Assembly: GCA_025062105.1 (NCBI GenBank)
Contig: JANXAQ010000139.1
Span: forward strand, 1 to 39,862
Reading direction: 5' to 3'
Origin: Thermoguttaceae bacterium
GTDB lineage: Bacteria > Planctomycetota > Planctomycetia > Pirellulales > Thermoguttaceae
Length of the DNA: 39,862 nt
Below are positions 9,225 to 18,372 of this stretch, piece after piece (the stretch's first letter is position 1; every line of letters starts with the position of its first letter). A program made the translations under genes and the position numbers. The notes under the pieces were generated by a model. That model saw only the letters and a list, made by a program, of their open reading frames with translations, was not told the DNA's origin and did not search any database.

Positions 9225-9857
9225 ATGAGATCCGAACGGTTGGAACAACAGATTCAGTTTGCGGTGGTAATCGATAAACTCAAATCGGTCCAGCGGCGGA
9301 CTTGGTTGGTGGATCGGTCCAGGAGGGAGGATGCGGCTGGGCACTCCTGGCATGTGGCGGCTATGTGTATGCTTTTGGCTGAGTACGCCGCAGAGCCACT
9401 GGACCTATGCCGAGCCTTGCAGATGGCATTAGTGCACGATCTTGTGGAGATCGAAGCGGGAGATACTTATGTTTATGATCCGGAGGCAACGGCTGACAAA
9501 GCGGAGCGCGAGCGTCAAGCGGCAGATCGACTCTTCGGCCTTCTGCCCGCTGATCAGGCCCAGCACTGGCGGAGCCTTTGGGAGGAATTCGAAAGGCGAC
9601 AAACAGCCGAGGCACGGTTTGTGGCCGCCGTGGACCGACTCCAACCCATCCTGAATAACTACTATACCCAAGGAGCTGCCTGGCAAGAACACCACATTCG
9701 CATTGACCAGGTGCTGGAACGGAATCGGCCATTTGCCGAGGCAGTACCAGCATTGTGGGAATGCATCCAACAGCTTTTGGCCGACGCGGTGCGACAAGGC
9801 ATGCTTCTGCCAGCGTCCGATTTTAAGCATTCCTTAGGCGGTAATTGTACTTTCTGA
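9225..9857 (+). CDS. HD-domain phosphohydrolase (YfbR/HDDC2-like)
   Basis: 210 residues from the ATG at 9225, preceded by AGGA/AAGG. The HD superfamily metal motifs are visible: EDAAGHSWHVA (His40/His43), HD at 71-72 followed by GD at 79-80, and a distal Asp in AAVDRLQPI. The nearest families are YfbR-type 5'-deoxynucleotidases and HDDC2-like metal-dependent phosphohydrolases. The substrate is therefore probably a nucleoside monophosphate, but this is inferred. The last codons (Cys-Thr-Phe-stop) lie inside mobile element B2. Without it the frame would end Asn-Gln-Ser-Thr-Ser at a TAG at 10118-10120, a change of only a few C-terminal residues. The catalytic core is intact. Confidence 0.85.
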   Translation: MRSERLEQQIQFAVVIDKLKSVQRRTWLVDRSRREDAAGHSWHVAAMCMLLAEYAAEPLDLCRALQMALVHDLVEIEAGDTYVYDPEATADKAERERQAADRLFGLLPADQAQHWRSLWEEFERRQTAEARFVAAVDRLQPILNNYYTQGAAWQEHHIRIDQVLERNRPFAEAVPALWECIQQLLADAVRQGMLLPASDFKHSLGGNCTF

Positions 9858-10096
9858 AAAATTCCCCTTTATGGGGGTTAACTTGCTCTGGCTCAGCTTG
9901 GCTTCAGCGGCTGCCAGCCAGAGCGTTTGGGTTGCCTAGCAGCGGAACCTATTGGATGGCCATAGGTTCCCAGGAGCCATTTTGGGAGGGGCTTTGGCGG
10001 TGGCTTAGAAGTCGGAAATTCTCTCCGGGAATGGGCGGCCTGGTTGGACTGGCTCCATAGCTTCTCCCCCTAACGAGTGATTTTGCAGAAAGTACA
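9845..10096. mobile_element. Family B MITE-like element B2, inserted in the HD gene end
   Basis: Termini TGTACTTTCTG (9846) and CAGAAAGTACA (ending 10096). The 8-bp target duplication GGCGGTAA flanks it at 9837-9844 and 10097-10104. The insertion point is inside the last codons of the HD-domain gene. Confidence 0.92.
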
Positions 10097-10168
10097 GGCG
10101 GTAACCAATCGACCAGCTAGCTGCTCACTTGCTATTGGAGATGGGGGGCATCCGAAAAGCAGAGGCTC

Positions 10169-10320
10169 TTAGCTCGCCTTTTGCCATTTTGGGCCTTCCC
10201 GCGAAAAACCAATGTTCTACTCTTTGTAACTATTGGAGTTCGGGAATTAGAGGCCCGAAAAGAGGTTTCGTCGTAATTGCTGGAGGCAAACCAAGTTAAA
10301 AAAAGGCAAAACTTGAGCTT
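10169..10320. mobile_element. Family A MITE-like element between the HD gene and glnA
   Basis: 152 bp, left end TTAGCTCGCCTTTTGCCAT, right end GGCAAAACTTGAGCTT. The interior follows A2 (TTGTAACTATTGGAGTT). It lies in the convergent spacer between the HD gene and glnA. Confidence 0.75.
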
Positions 10321-10331
10321 CCACATAGCTT

Positions 10332-10364
10332 GGGGGAGGAGGCAACAAGAATGCCTCCTCCCCC
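10332..10364 (-). terminator. GC-rich hairpin downstream of glnA
   Basis: Perfect 13-bp stem GGGGGAGGAGGCA (10332-10344) with its complement at 10352-10364 and a 7-nt loop, 58 bp past the glnA stop. Neither strand has a following T-run, so this is not a textbook intrinsic terminator. It may still stop or stabilise convergent transcripts. Confidence 0.5.
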
Positions 10365-10422
10365 GAAGGCGGCTCTTGGACAATCCTCAAGGGAAGCCAG
10401 CAGTGGGTCAAATATCGGCGTA

Positions 10423-11835
10423 CTAAATATCGGCGTACAGGCAGAATTCATACGGATGGGGCCGGATGCGCACGGCATCGACTTCCCGTTCTGTTTTGTA
10501 CCAGATCCAGGTATCGATCACGTCTTCGGTAAAGACATCGCCCCGCAGTAAAAATTCATGGTCTTCTCGGAGGGCTTGCAAGGCCTCTTCCAGGGAGCCA
10601 GGAGTTTTTGGCACGCCTTTCAGTTCCTCGGGATCCAAATCGTAGATATCTTTGTCGAGAGGGGGTCCGGGGTCGATTTTATTTTGGATGCCGTCGATCA
10701 TAGCCATCAGCATGGCAGCAAAGGCCAAATACGGATTACAGGAAGGATCGGGGCAACGGAATTCAATCCGTTTGGTTTTTGGATTTGGGCTATACATAGG
10801 AATACGGATCGCCGCGGAGCGGTTCCGCTGCGAATAGGCCAAGTTGACCGGCGCCTCATAGCCAGGCACCAAACGCTTGTAGCTATTGGTAGTTGGGGCG
10901 CAGAAGGCAAGTAGGGCTGGTGCATGTTTCAGAATACCGCCGATAGCATACAGGGCCATTTCGCTAAGTCCTGCATATCGGCTGCCGGCAAAGAGGTTTT
11001 CGCCGCCTTTCCACAAGGACAAGTGGCAATGCATTCCGGAGCCATTGTCGTCAAACAATGGCTTGGGCATAAAGGTAACTAGTTTATTGTGGCGGCGAGC
11101 GACGTTTTTGACAATATATTTGTATATCATCACTTTATCGGCCATCGCCACCAAGTGGTCGTATCGCATGTCGATTTCCGCTTGTCCACCCGTAGCTACC
11201 TCATGGTGCTGGGCTTCTACCTCAATGCCGCATTCGATCAACAGCTGCATCATCTCGTTGCGGATATCCATCAGATGGTCCGAAGGAGGCACCGGAAAGT
11301 AGCCCTCTTTGAAACGGAGTTTTGAGCCGAGGTTAGGTTTTTCTTCCCGGCCCCGGTTCCACTGTCCTTCGATGCTGTCAATATAGTAGAATCCGAAATT
11401 GTTCGATTGTTCAAATCGGATGTCGTCGAAAATGAAGAACTCGCATTCGGGCCCCACATAACAGGTGTCGGCAATCCCGGTGCTTCGCAGATAATTGGCC
11501 GCTTTGCGGGCAACGTTCCGGGGATCTCGAGTGTAATCTTCCCGGGTAATCGGGTCCTGGATATTGCAGATCATCGCCAGCGTGCGAAGCTGGCAGAACG
11601 GGTCCAGCATGGCTGTATCCGGCTCCGGGATCACCAGCATGTCGCTTTCGTTGATCCGTTGCCAGCCTCGGATACTCGAACCGTCAAAGCCGACGCCTTC
11701 TCGGAAGACTTCTTCGGTCAGACTACTAACAGGAATGGTAAAGTGTTGCCACATCCCGGGGAAATCCATAAACCGCAAGTCCACCGCCTTGACTTCTTTC
11801 TCTCGACATAAGGCTAAGACTTCTTTAGGGGTCAC
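10423..11835 (-). CDS. glnA: Glutamine synthetase, type I
   Basis: 470 residues, the usual GSI length. The start chosen is the GTG at 11835 with GAGGAG 8 nt upstream; the frame stays open further upstream but that part is AT-rich and unlike GlnA. It makes glutamine from glutamate, ammonia and ATP in the cytoplasm. Visible motifs are FDGSSIRGW near the N-terminus, GPECEFF and [16 protein letters not shown] (metal and glutamate site), [13 protein letters not shown], and [14 protein letters not shown] followed by EFRCPD. The segment [11 protein letters not shown] matches the adenylylation-loop tyrosine of GSI-beta enzymes. Control by a GlnE-type adenylyltransferase is therefore plausible, though glnE is not in the window. 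It is transcribed alone and followed by a strong hairpin. Confidence 0.97.
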   Translation of the reverse strand: MTPKEVLALCREKEVKAVDLRFMDFPGMWQHFTIPVSSLTEEVFREGVGFDGSSIRGWQRINESDMLVIPEPDTAMLDPFCQLRTLAMICNIQDPITREDYTRDPRNVARKAANYLRSTGIADTCYVGPECEFFIFDDIRFEQSNNFGFYYIDSIEGQWNRGREEKPNLGSKLRFKEGYFPVPPSDHLMDIRNEMMQLLIECGIEVEAQHHEVATGGQAEIDMRYDHLVAMADKVMIYKYIVKNVARRHNKLVTFMPKPLFDDNGSGMHCHLSLWKGGENLFAGSRYAGLSEMALYAIGGILKHAPALLAFCAPTTNSYKRLVPGYEAPVNLAYSQRNRSAAIRIPMYSPNPKTKRIEFRCPDPSCNPYLAFAAMLMAMIDGIQNKIDPGPPLDKDIYDLDPEELKGVPKTPGSLEEALQALREDHEFLLRGDVFTEDVIDTWIWYKTEREVDAVRIRPHPYEFCLYADI

Positions 11836-11843
11836 TTCTGCTA

Positions 11844-11849
11844 CTCCTC
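11844..11849 (-). promoter_or_regulatory. Ribosome-binding site fixing the GTG start of glnA
   Basis: GAGGAG on the minus strand, 8 nt before the GTG at 11835. It decides in favour of the 470-residue product over a start up to about 200 bp further upstream. Confidence 0.8.
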
Positions 11850-12180
11850 GGTAAAAAGAAGCTCGTTCTGCAGACTTAAGAACGCTTGGTTTTTTGGCAG
11901 ATAGATGAAGAGCAAATTGAATGCCATTTGGCTGGGTAATCAGTAGTTTTATTCTTAAATTTTTATCTACAAAAAATTTAGAAAAATCAAAATCTCTCGG
12001 GTATTCTTTGGACTTCAGAGGAACGCTTAACAATTAAGCAATTGATGCACAAAAAACGAGCGTTTAGAACCCCTTCCACCCAGCCGCCTCTAAAATCCCT
12101 ACTCCCCTTTTCAACGCACAACTAGAGAGTTTCTGAAAAGAGATTTTTGGCTCGCTCGGCTGCCAAATTGTTCCCCCCCG

Positions 12181-12499
12181 CACTCGTAGCTAGCTGTTAT
12201 ACACAACGAGTTGGCTTTGAAGCGTTCGAACTTTACTTTAGGCAAATCAGGTAAATACCAAAAGTTCGTTGAAAAACGCAAAATGGATAAAATAGGCGAT
12301 CTAGATAAGAATGTATTTGAAACCAAGCATTTTTTGCTCTTGGAACTGATCTTTCCTAAATGCTGCAATTTCTCCAAAGTAACAATTAGCTTCTTTGCTT
12401 CTTTATGAACGGTTCGATATTTCTCTGTTTGGGGTAATAATTTGCTGCCGTTAGAATGGGACATACCCCCAAATGTGTATAACAGCGAGCCACTCGTAG
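12181..12499. mobile_element. Family I MITE-like element with Tn5/IS4-like ends and target duplication
   Basis: Inverted ends at 12189-12205 (GCTAGCTGTTATACACA) and 12474-12490 match at 16 of 17 positions. They are flanked by the direct repeat CACTCGTAG (12181-12189 and 12491-12499; 8 or 9 bp depending on how the shared G is assigned). The TTATACACA core resembles the outer end of IS50/Tn5. The 300-bp AT-rich interior encodes no transposase, so the element is non-autonomous. It occupies the glnA upstream region. Confidence 0.8.
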
Positions 12500-12771
12500 G
12501 GCCTACAGCCCAGGATTGGGACACCTTGGCTACTCAAAAGTCTTCACCGGCCAGTGGAATAAAGAAACTGGTTCATTCCTTTTTAGACAGCCTCGTAGAG
12601 CATCCTTCTTTCAGGGCGAAGCCCAAAACGGCAAAAGGCCCGCTTAAAACGATCCCCACAAAAGAGCCTTATGAGACTAGTAAATTTGGAGGGGCAGAAG
12701 AGCTCATCGAAGGAGTTTTCATAAGTCCCTAGGCCTCAAATTCTCTCCACCAACTGATAGAGTCGCTGGTG
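12500..12771. other. Spacer between element I and the MMPL gene
   Basis: About 270 bp without a convincing gene, repeat or terminator. Some short open frames are present but have no recognisable product. Confidence 0.4.
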
Positions 12772-15700
12772 TTAAACGGAGGGAGTTTTGCTATCAGGCA
12801 GATTGGAGATGAGCCGAGTAGAGGGTAGATGAGGCCCTGCCGCCATGGGTTCCTTCTGGGGGAAGGTTGTCTTTTGCTGCGGGTCGGACAACCGGTCATG
12901 CAAACCCACCGGCTCGCTCTGCCACCAGGCCCAGAAGCTTAAAAATGCCGGCATAAACACCGTGCGGATGATTAATGTATCTAGCAGCACGCCCATCGAG
13001 AGGGCAAAGCCCAATTCTTGCATCGCCCGCAGTGAGCCGGCCAACATGGATGCGAATGTCCCCGCCATGATAACGCCACAACTGGTGATGATGCCTCCGG
13101 TTCGGACCAAAGCCACCCGAAGCCCTTCCCTCCACCCCCGCCGTCGTTCTTCCTCAAAAGCCCGAGTAGCTAAGTAAATGTTGTAGTCCTGTCCGACCGC
13201 AATCAGGATGACAAACAAAAAAATTGGCACCTTCCAGTCCAGCCCCTCAAAGCCCGGTCCATACCACCACCGAAACACCCAGTCGGTTAGCCCCATAGTC
13301 ACAAAATAGCCAAACACCACCGACAAAATCATCACCATGCTGATGGCAATGCGGCGGAGGATTAGAATCAGCACAGCCAACACGGCCACCACAACCAGGC
13401 GTTGGATCCGTTGCTGGTCGCTGGCCGTTACCAAGGCCAAATCGCGCACCGCAGCCGTCGTACCGGCAAAATGAAACTGGATTCCGTACCAGGCAGACTG
13501 CGGATCTTCAGCCAACCGGTGCAGATACTCCTCCACATGTTCCAATAATCGCATGGATTCGCGACTGAACGGATCATATTGGCAGACCAGATCAAATCGG
13601 GTAACACGGCCCTCGTAGCCGGCAGCTTGCGCCAAAAAGCGGGCTTTGGCCTTCGGATGCCTGGAGGCCAGCAGTTTACCTAGCCCTTCCCCTAGACCTA
13701 GGCTTCCGGGCGGTCCGCCTAGAGGTTCGACCAAACTGCGTACACTAACGATCGGCTGAACTTGCTGGCCGGTGCTGTCGATGTATCGAAACTGAAACAG
13801 CTGAGCGGTCAATTCGGCAATCTGCCGGCGGCCTTCTGGGGTAGCAAAACGGCCTGGCTCCGCCCCGTCTCCAGATGCCGGTGCCTCGGCCAGCACCGTT
13901 ATCGGGCCAGTTTCTCCTGGCAGGAAAAACTCCTCTAACAATCGGGTACCCCGCACACTGGGCCGATCTGGCGGCAATTCACTCAAAAGATCATAAGTAA
14001 TCGGCACCTGGGTGCCTCGAACCGCTAAGGGAGCTAAGACTAGCAATGTGCCCAGGAGGATCCACCCCGGTCTAGCTAACACCGCTTTGGCCACTGTGAA
14101 CCATAATCCCCGTTGCTCGGCCGACAATTCTATAGAATCGATGGTTTTCCGCCCTGTGCCAGGCATGGGCTTTTGGGAGATTCGCAGCGGCCAAAAAACC
14201 CCTCGGCCTACCATGCGAAGCATTGCCGGGGCCAACGTCATTGCCGCCGCTAACATCACCAGTAAACAAAAAGCAATCACTGGACCGCCGTTCCGGAATT
14301 TACCAAAGTCGGCAAAGATCATGGTGGCCAAGCCAATGACTGTTGTCAGGGCGCTGGCCGCCAAGGCGTCAGCCACACTGGCCAAGGCATGGGTAATAGC
14401 TCGGGCCACCTCCCGCCCCCGTTGCAGTTCCTCTTTATATCGAGAGATTAAAAACAAACAAAAATCGGTCCCCGAACCAAACACCAATACCACAATGAAA
14501 ATCCGGGTGGTTTTGAACACCATAAATTCCCAGCCCAGCTTCTGGCAAACCCACCAAGCCAGGGCCACTAAATCGGTAGCTAAAACCACCGAAATGACAA
14601 TCGCCCCCAACGGTATCAATACTAATCCAGGCGCACGATACACCACCACCAGCACCACGACCACCAGCAATACGGTAACCCATTCGGTATTTCGGATGCT
14701 TTCCCAGGAAGCAAATAGCATGTCGGCACCGACGGCGGCCGAACCGCTCAATCCCACCCGCAGCCCCCCCGGCGAAACCTCAGTACTGAAGTCCGAGCCT
14801 TTTTGGACAGGCAGGCGCTTTTCGGCTGGCAATCCTTCAGCGATTTGTTGAAGACGCTGGCTCACAGAAGCCAGTTCCGATAAGATGGACACCGGTACCG
14901 CATCCAAAAGGTAGGGAGCCGAAATGGCTGCCTGCAACATCAGTTCCAGCAGACGGCTACCGGCCTTTTGAAGGTTGTCTAGTTGGGCAATCAGATGCTC
15001 TTGTTTGGCTAGCAGCCAGTTCCAGTTAGCTGCCTGCTGGGCCGGCGATTGTGACCGCCACCGCTGGGCCGATTGAATCAGCTCGGCCAAATCGTTTTGG
15101 GCTAGGCCATAAGCGGCCTGGGCAAACTCAGCTAGGGCAGTTTCCAGTTCTGGGGCCTCCTGGCTCGGTCGGCTCCAAAACCACTGGGCATAGGCGGCCA
15201 AAGTCTCCTGAAGCTGCCGCTGCGCCTGAAGCCAATCATTCCACTGCTGTTCGGGAATAAGTGCTGGAGGTTGCTTCTGGAGCCATTTCCGGTGCCAATC
15301 CCGCAACTGACGCCGAGATTCCTGTTGCTGCTGAAGAGTCGAAACTACCATTTGCTCCAGTTGGACGGCTTCGGTGGCCCGATGGAGGGTGCGGAGCAAT
15401 CGCATATTTTCAATGGCCATGAATTCTGTTTTTAGATGGGCCACCAACAGAACGGCTTGTCCTCCTTGGGAGGATTCCCGCATAAGACGTCGGCCGACCA
15501 CTTCGCTTTGATAGCTCCAAAGGTGGGTAATTGGGCTGGGCTGATCTAGCGGCAAACTGAGCAGACGTTCTAATCGATCCGCCACAGCAAAGTCAAATGC
15601 ATTTAACGGGCCCTCTGGCCGAGCCACCACAATAGCTACCTGGCTGCGGGAAAGCCCCTCCGGAAAAGCCGCCTCCAACAGCTGCTCCCCCCGCACACTG

Positions 15701-15852
15701 CTCATCTGGGCAGGCAAATAGGCAAAATCCCCGTCGCGAGTGATGCTGTCCCAAGGAGGAGCCAATTGATGGACCAGCACTACCACCGCTATCCAGACGG
15801 CAAGCACCCAAATCCATCGCCGGACGATGATGGCGGCCAACCAATTCATCAT
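12772..15852 (-). CDS. MMPL/RND-family membrane transporter
   Basis: 1,026 residues (or 1,025 from the adjacent second ATG). It has the duplicated RND architecture. One N-terminal membrane helix (residues about 9-28) is followed by a long Gln/Leu-rich extracytoplasmic region with coiled-coil character. A five- to six-helix MMPL block follows, containing VFGSGTDFCLFLISRYKEE. A second outer loop comes next, then a second MMPL block containing VGQDYNIYLATRAFEEE. The GxGTDF/GQDYNIY motifs hold the acidic proton-relay residues of MmpL-type proteins. It is probably a proton-driven exporter of lipids or hydrophobic compounds in the inner membrane; the substrate cannot be told. No adaptor or outer-membrane partner lies next to it. 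The 40-residue C-terminal tail is cytoplasmic and polar. Confidence 0.9.
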   Translation of the reverse strand: MMNWLAAIIVRRWIWVLAVWIAVVVLVHQLAPPWDSITRDGDFAYLPAQMSSVRGEQLLEAAFPEGLSRSQVAIVVARPEGPLNAFDFAVADRLERLLSLPLDQPSPITHLWSYQSEVVGRRLMRESSQGGQAVLLVAHLKTEFMAIENMRLLRTLHRATEAVQLEQMVVSTLQQQQESRRQLRDWHRKWLQKQPPALIPEQQWNDWLQAQRQLQETLAAYAQWFWSRPSQEAPELETALAEFAQAAYGLAQNDLAELIQSAQRWRSQSPAQQAANWNWLLAKQEHLIAQLDNLQKAGSRLLELMLQAAISAPYLLDAVPVSILSELASVSQRLQQIAEGLPAEKRLPVQKGSDFSTEVSPGGLRVGLSGSAAVGADMLFASWESIRNTEWVTVLLVVVVLVVVYRAPGLVLIPLGAIVISVVLATDLVALAWWVCQKLGWEFMVFKTTRIFIVVLVFGSGTDFCLFLISRYKEELQRGREVARAITHALASVADALAASALTTVIGLATMIFADFGKFRNGGPVIAFCLLVMLAAAMTLAPAMLRMVGRGVFWPLRISQKPMPGTGRKTIDSIELSAEQRGLWFTVAKAVLARPGWILLGTLLVLAPLAVRGTQVPITYDLLSELPPDRPSVRGTRLLEEFFLPGETGPITVLAEAPASGDGAEPGRFATPEGRRQIAELTAQLFQFRYIDSTGQQVQPIVSVRSLVEPLGGPPGSLGLGEGLGKLLASRHPKAKARFLAQAAGYEGRVTRFDLVCQYDPFSRESMRLLEHVEEYLHRLAEDPQSAWYGIQFHFAGTTAAVRDLALVTASDQQRIQRLVVVAVLAVLILILRRIAISMVMILSVVFGYFVTMGLTDWVFRWWYGPGFEGLDWKVPIFLFVILIAVGQDYNIYLATRAFEEERRRGWREGLRVALVRTGGIITSCGVIMAGTFASMLAGSLRAMQELGFALSMGVLLDTLIIRTVFMPAFLSFWAWWQSEPVGLHDRLSDPQQKTTFPQKEPMAAGPHLPSTRLISNLPDSKTPSV

Positions 15853-16083
15853 ACCAAAGCCGCTCCCGGCAGTTCCTCAAACCCGTTGGCAAACCACCCG
15901 AGCCTTTCGCTCCCACGCCTAAACCATTCGTCAACAACGGCCAACGGCAGATTATTGTAGCAGGTTTTCCCCTTGGCCCCAAGGCCCTCTAGGCGAGTTC
16001 TTGAAGCCCTTCCTGGAGCGGAATGGGGGTTGGCCGTTGGAAATATATAAATTAGTACATTTAGCCCCTTCCAGCTAGATTAA

Positions 16084-16550
16084 GAGCCTATCCTAAAAGG
16101 CATTTTCTACGATGAAAGGATGTTTCCTTCCTCTCGCTTCCCCCGAATTCCCAAAATCCCTGTTTTTAAGGGGTGCGGCTGATTTTTTTGTGGTTAGTTT
16201 AGGGGAGTGGTTGAAGATAGACCGCTTCCTGCCCCATGGAAGCCTTCCTCCCTTGGAGCTCCCCCACAGGCCAATAGGCTCCGTACTGGAGGGGCTAGGA
16301 GTCAGTCGAAGGAGTTCAGGTGCTTATGTCTCGGAAGGGAAAAGGGGAGCAAAAGGGTTTGTTTTATAATAGGTAGGTGCTGTGCAAAGATGGTTTACAG
16401 TAGGCCGAAGCCTGTTTTGCCTATATTCCCTATGTTGCCCAGTTAACCCACAAAATTTTAGCCGCACCCTTTTTAAGGAATGTGGAGGGTAGGAGCCGGT
16501 CGGCCAAAACCCATGGGAAACCGCCCAAATCCCAATTTCAAGACAGCCTC
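16084..16550. mobile_element. Family D MITE-like element D1, interrupted by E1
   Basis: Left end GAGCCTATCCTAAAAGGC, right end CAAGACAGCCTC. After removing E1 (16171-16469) and one 8-bp duplication it is about 160 bp and collinear with D2 and D3 at 25112-25400, including CCGGTCGGCCAAAACCCAT. Confidence 0.85.
16171..16469. mobile_element. Family E MITE-like element E1, nested in D1
   Basis: 299 bp. Left end GGGTGCGGCTGATTTTTT, right end AAAATTTTAGCCGCACCC. It is flanked by the perfect 8-bp duplication TTTTTAAG (16163-16170 and 16470-16477). The uninterrupted target is visible in both D2 and D3. Confidence 0.93.
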
Positions 16551-16708
16551 TTAACTCGACTTTTGCCCATTTGGATGTTCTGCCGAAATAGGGAAGTTTT
16601 AAGTCCCTGGAATTACTGGACTTAGAAAATTGTGTGAACAAAAGGGGGGGTTCGCTGTATGCACCGGGGACAAAACAACTTAGGAAAAATGGCAAAAGTC
16701 GAGTTTAA
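16551..16708. mobile_element. Family A MITE-like element A3, abutting D1
   Basis: Left end TTAACTCGACTTTTGCCCAT starts immediately after the right end of D1. Right end ATGGCAAAAGTCGAGTTTAA. About 158 bp, with the GTGTGAACAAAAGG landmark inside. Confidence 0.75.
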
Positions 16709-16747
16709 CCGATGGGAGGAAAACGCATTTTGTTAGAAGCTCTAACT

Positions 16748-16897
16748 CAGCTTGGCTTTTGCCATTTTTGGCCTTGTCCCGAAAGGGTAAAGCTCTAATT
16801 CCTTGTAACTATTGGACCTAGGAAATTGGGTGAACAAAGGAAAGTTTCGTCGTAACCGCTGAGAGCAAAACCAGTTAGGAAAAATGGCAAAACTCAG
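16748..16897. mobile_element. Family A MITE-like element A4
   Basis: Left end CAGCTTGGCTTTTGCCATTT, right end AAAATGGCAAAACTCAG; about 150 bp. The interior closely follows A2 (CTTGTCCCGAAAGG, AGGAAATTGGGTGAACAAAGG). Confidence 0.75.
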
Positions 16898-17019
16898 GGG
16901 GCCACAGAAACCCAAAGAAGTTACCTAGAACCATCGGCTTCGCCGCCAGGTGCCCTTCTTCTTAAAGAATCCACGGCCTCCGTTTCATTCGTCCAAAAGA
17001 AAGACGGCAGTGGTACTAG

Positions 17020-18372
17020 CTAACTACAGACAGCGGCGATCGACCGCTCGACCACCTGGCATAGAAAGTCAAGGTCCGGAAGCGAAATCGCCAATGGAGG
17101 AAAAATAACTACTACATCGCCCAAGGGCCGAAGCAGTACTCCTTCGCTGCGGGCTTGCAGGCAGACCTGCCAGCCGCGCCGCTGCGGCCTGGGATAAGGC
17201 CGTTTGGTGGTGCGATCCTCGACTAATTCAATGCCAGCAATCAGGCCGCATTGGCGCACATGGCCAACATGCTCTAGTCGGCTGATCCGCTCCAGATGCT
17301 CGCGGAGCCGTTCGATTTTTGCCGGCAGACTTTCTAGAAGGCGTTCTTCTTCAAAAAGTTCCAGATTAGCTAGTGCCACAGCCGCTGCCAGGGGGTTACC
17401 GCCATAGGTATGGCCATGGAAAAAAGTTCTGTTATCTTCGTATCGCCCTAAAAAGGCGTTCCAGATTTCCGTCGTAGTCAAGGTAGCTGCCATGGGTAGA
17501 TAGCCGCCGGTAAGCCCTTTGCCTAAGCAAAGAAAATCGGGTTGGACTTCTTCGTGTTGGCAGGCGAACATCCGACCCGTTCGGCCGAACCCTACTGCCA
17601 CTTCATCGGCAATCAAAAGGACATTGTATTGGCGGGTTAGCTGGCGGAGGCCTCGTAAAAATCCTGGGGGATGTACGAGGATGCCGGCGGCACATTGGAC
17701 CAGGGGTTCGACAATCATGGCGGCGATCTGATGATGATGTGCTTGGAGGATGTTTTCTACCTGCTGGAGGTAATAAGGAGTCAGTTGATCTGGCGGCACG
17801 CCGTCTGGAGTGCGGTAGGTGTCGGGTGCCGGAGCCCGAAAACAGGGAAATAAAAGGGGGCGAAAGATTTCATGGAACAACTCGATGCCACCGACGCTGA
17901 CACTTCCCAGAGTATCGCCATGGTATGCTTCGGCCAAGGCGAGAAAACGCGTTTTTTCCGGTCTAGGCTGAGGACGCTGCCGCCAATACTGGAAGGCCAT
18001 TTTCAGAGCCACTTCGACGGCTGTGGAACCGCTGTCGGAGAAGAACACATGTTCCAGTCCCGGGGGGGCCAACTCCGCAAGACGCCGAGCCAACTGAATG
18101 GCCGGCACGTTGGAAGCTCCGAGATTGGTCACATGAGCTACCTGCGCCAATTGCCCCTGAAGGGCAGCATCAAGCCGAGGATGCCGATGACCATGTACAT
18201 TACACCACAAACTGGCCACTCCATCTAAATACCATCTGCCATCCAAGTCGCGCAGTCGGCAACCCTGGCCTTCGACCAACACCAACGGTTCATATTCGGC
18301 CATCTGCGTAAAGCCATGCCAAACATGCCAACGATCCCAACTTAACAGTTCTTCCCGAGTCGGCTGTTGCAT
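17020..18372 (-). CDS. bioA: Adenosylmethionine--8-amino-7-oxononanoate aminotransferase
   Basis: 450 residues, a class III PLP aminotransferase. It makes 7,8-diaminopelargonate from KAPA and S-adenosylmethionine in biotin synthesis. The motifs WHGFTQMAEYEPL at the N-terminus, SLWCNVHGHRHP, ADEVAVGFGRTG (Asp256) and LGKGLTGGYLP (PLP lysine Lys285) fit BioA better than other class III members. The HGHTYGGNPLAAA segment is also BioA-like. The ATG at 18372 follows GGAGGAG at good spacing. No other biotin gene is adjacent, so it is transcribed on its own. An omega-amino-acid aminotransferase is the only serious alternative, and is less likely. Confidence 0.93.
   Translation of the reverse strand: MQQPTREELLSWDRWHVWHGFTQMAEYEPLVLVEGQGCRLRDLDGRWYLDGVASLWCNVHGHRHPRLDAALQGQLAQVAHVTNLGASNVPAIQLARRLAELAPPGLEHVFFSDSGSTAVEVALKMAFQYWRQRPQPRPEKTRFLALAEAYHGDTLGSVSVGGIELFHEIFRPLLFPCFRAPAPDTYRTPDGVPPDQLTPYYLQQVENILQAHHHQIAAMIVEPLVQCAAGILVHPPGFLRGLRQLTRQYNVLLIADEVAVGFGRTGRMFACQHEEVQPDFLCLGKGLTGGYLPMAATLTTTEIWNAFLGRYEDNRTFFHGHTYGGNPLAAAVALANLELFEEERLLESLPAKIERLREHLERISRLEHVGHVRQCGLIAGIELVEDRTTKRPYPRPQRRGWQVCLQARSEGVLLRPLGDVVVIFPPLAISLPDLDFLCQVVERSIAAVCS

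Noticed and set aside
11836-12033. 66-codon N-terminal extension of glutamine synthetase
   Set aside because: AT-rich, no GlnA similarity, and a strong GAGGAG supports the GTG at 11835.
12211-12408. Small Lys/Phe-rich open frame inside element I
   Set aside because: No ribosome-binding site or similarity, and it lies wholly within a non-autonomous mobile element.
14012-14851. 280-codon open frame on the plus strand inside the MMPL gene
   Set aside because: It lies antisense to clear transmembrane segments of MMPL and its Thr/Ala/Asn-rich composition is that of a shadow frame.
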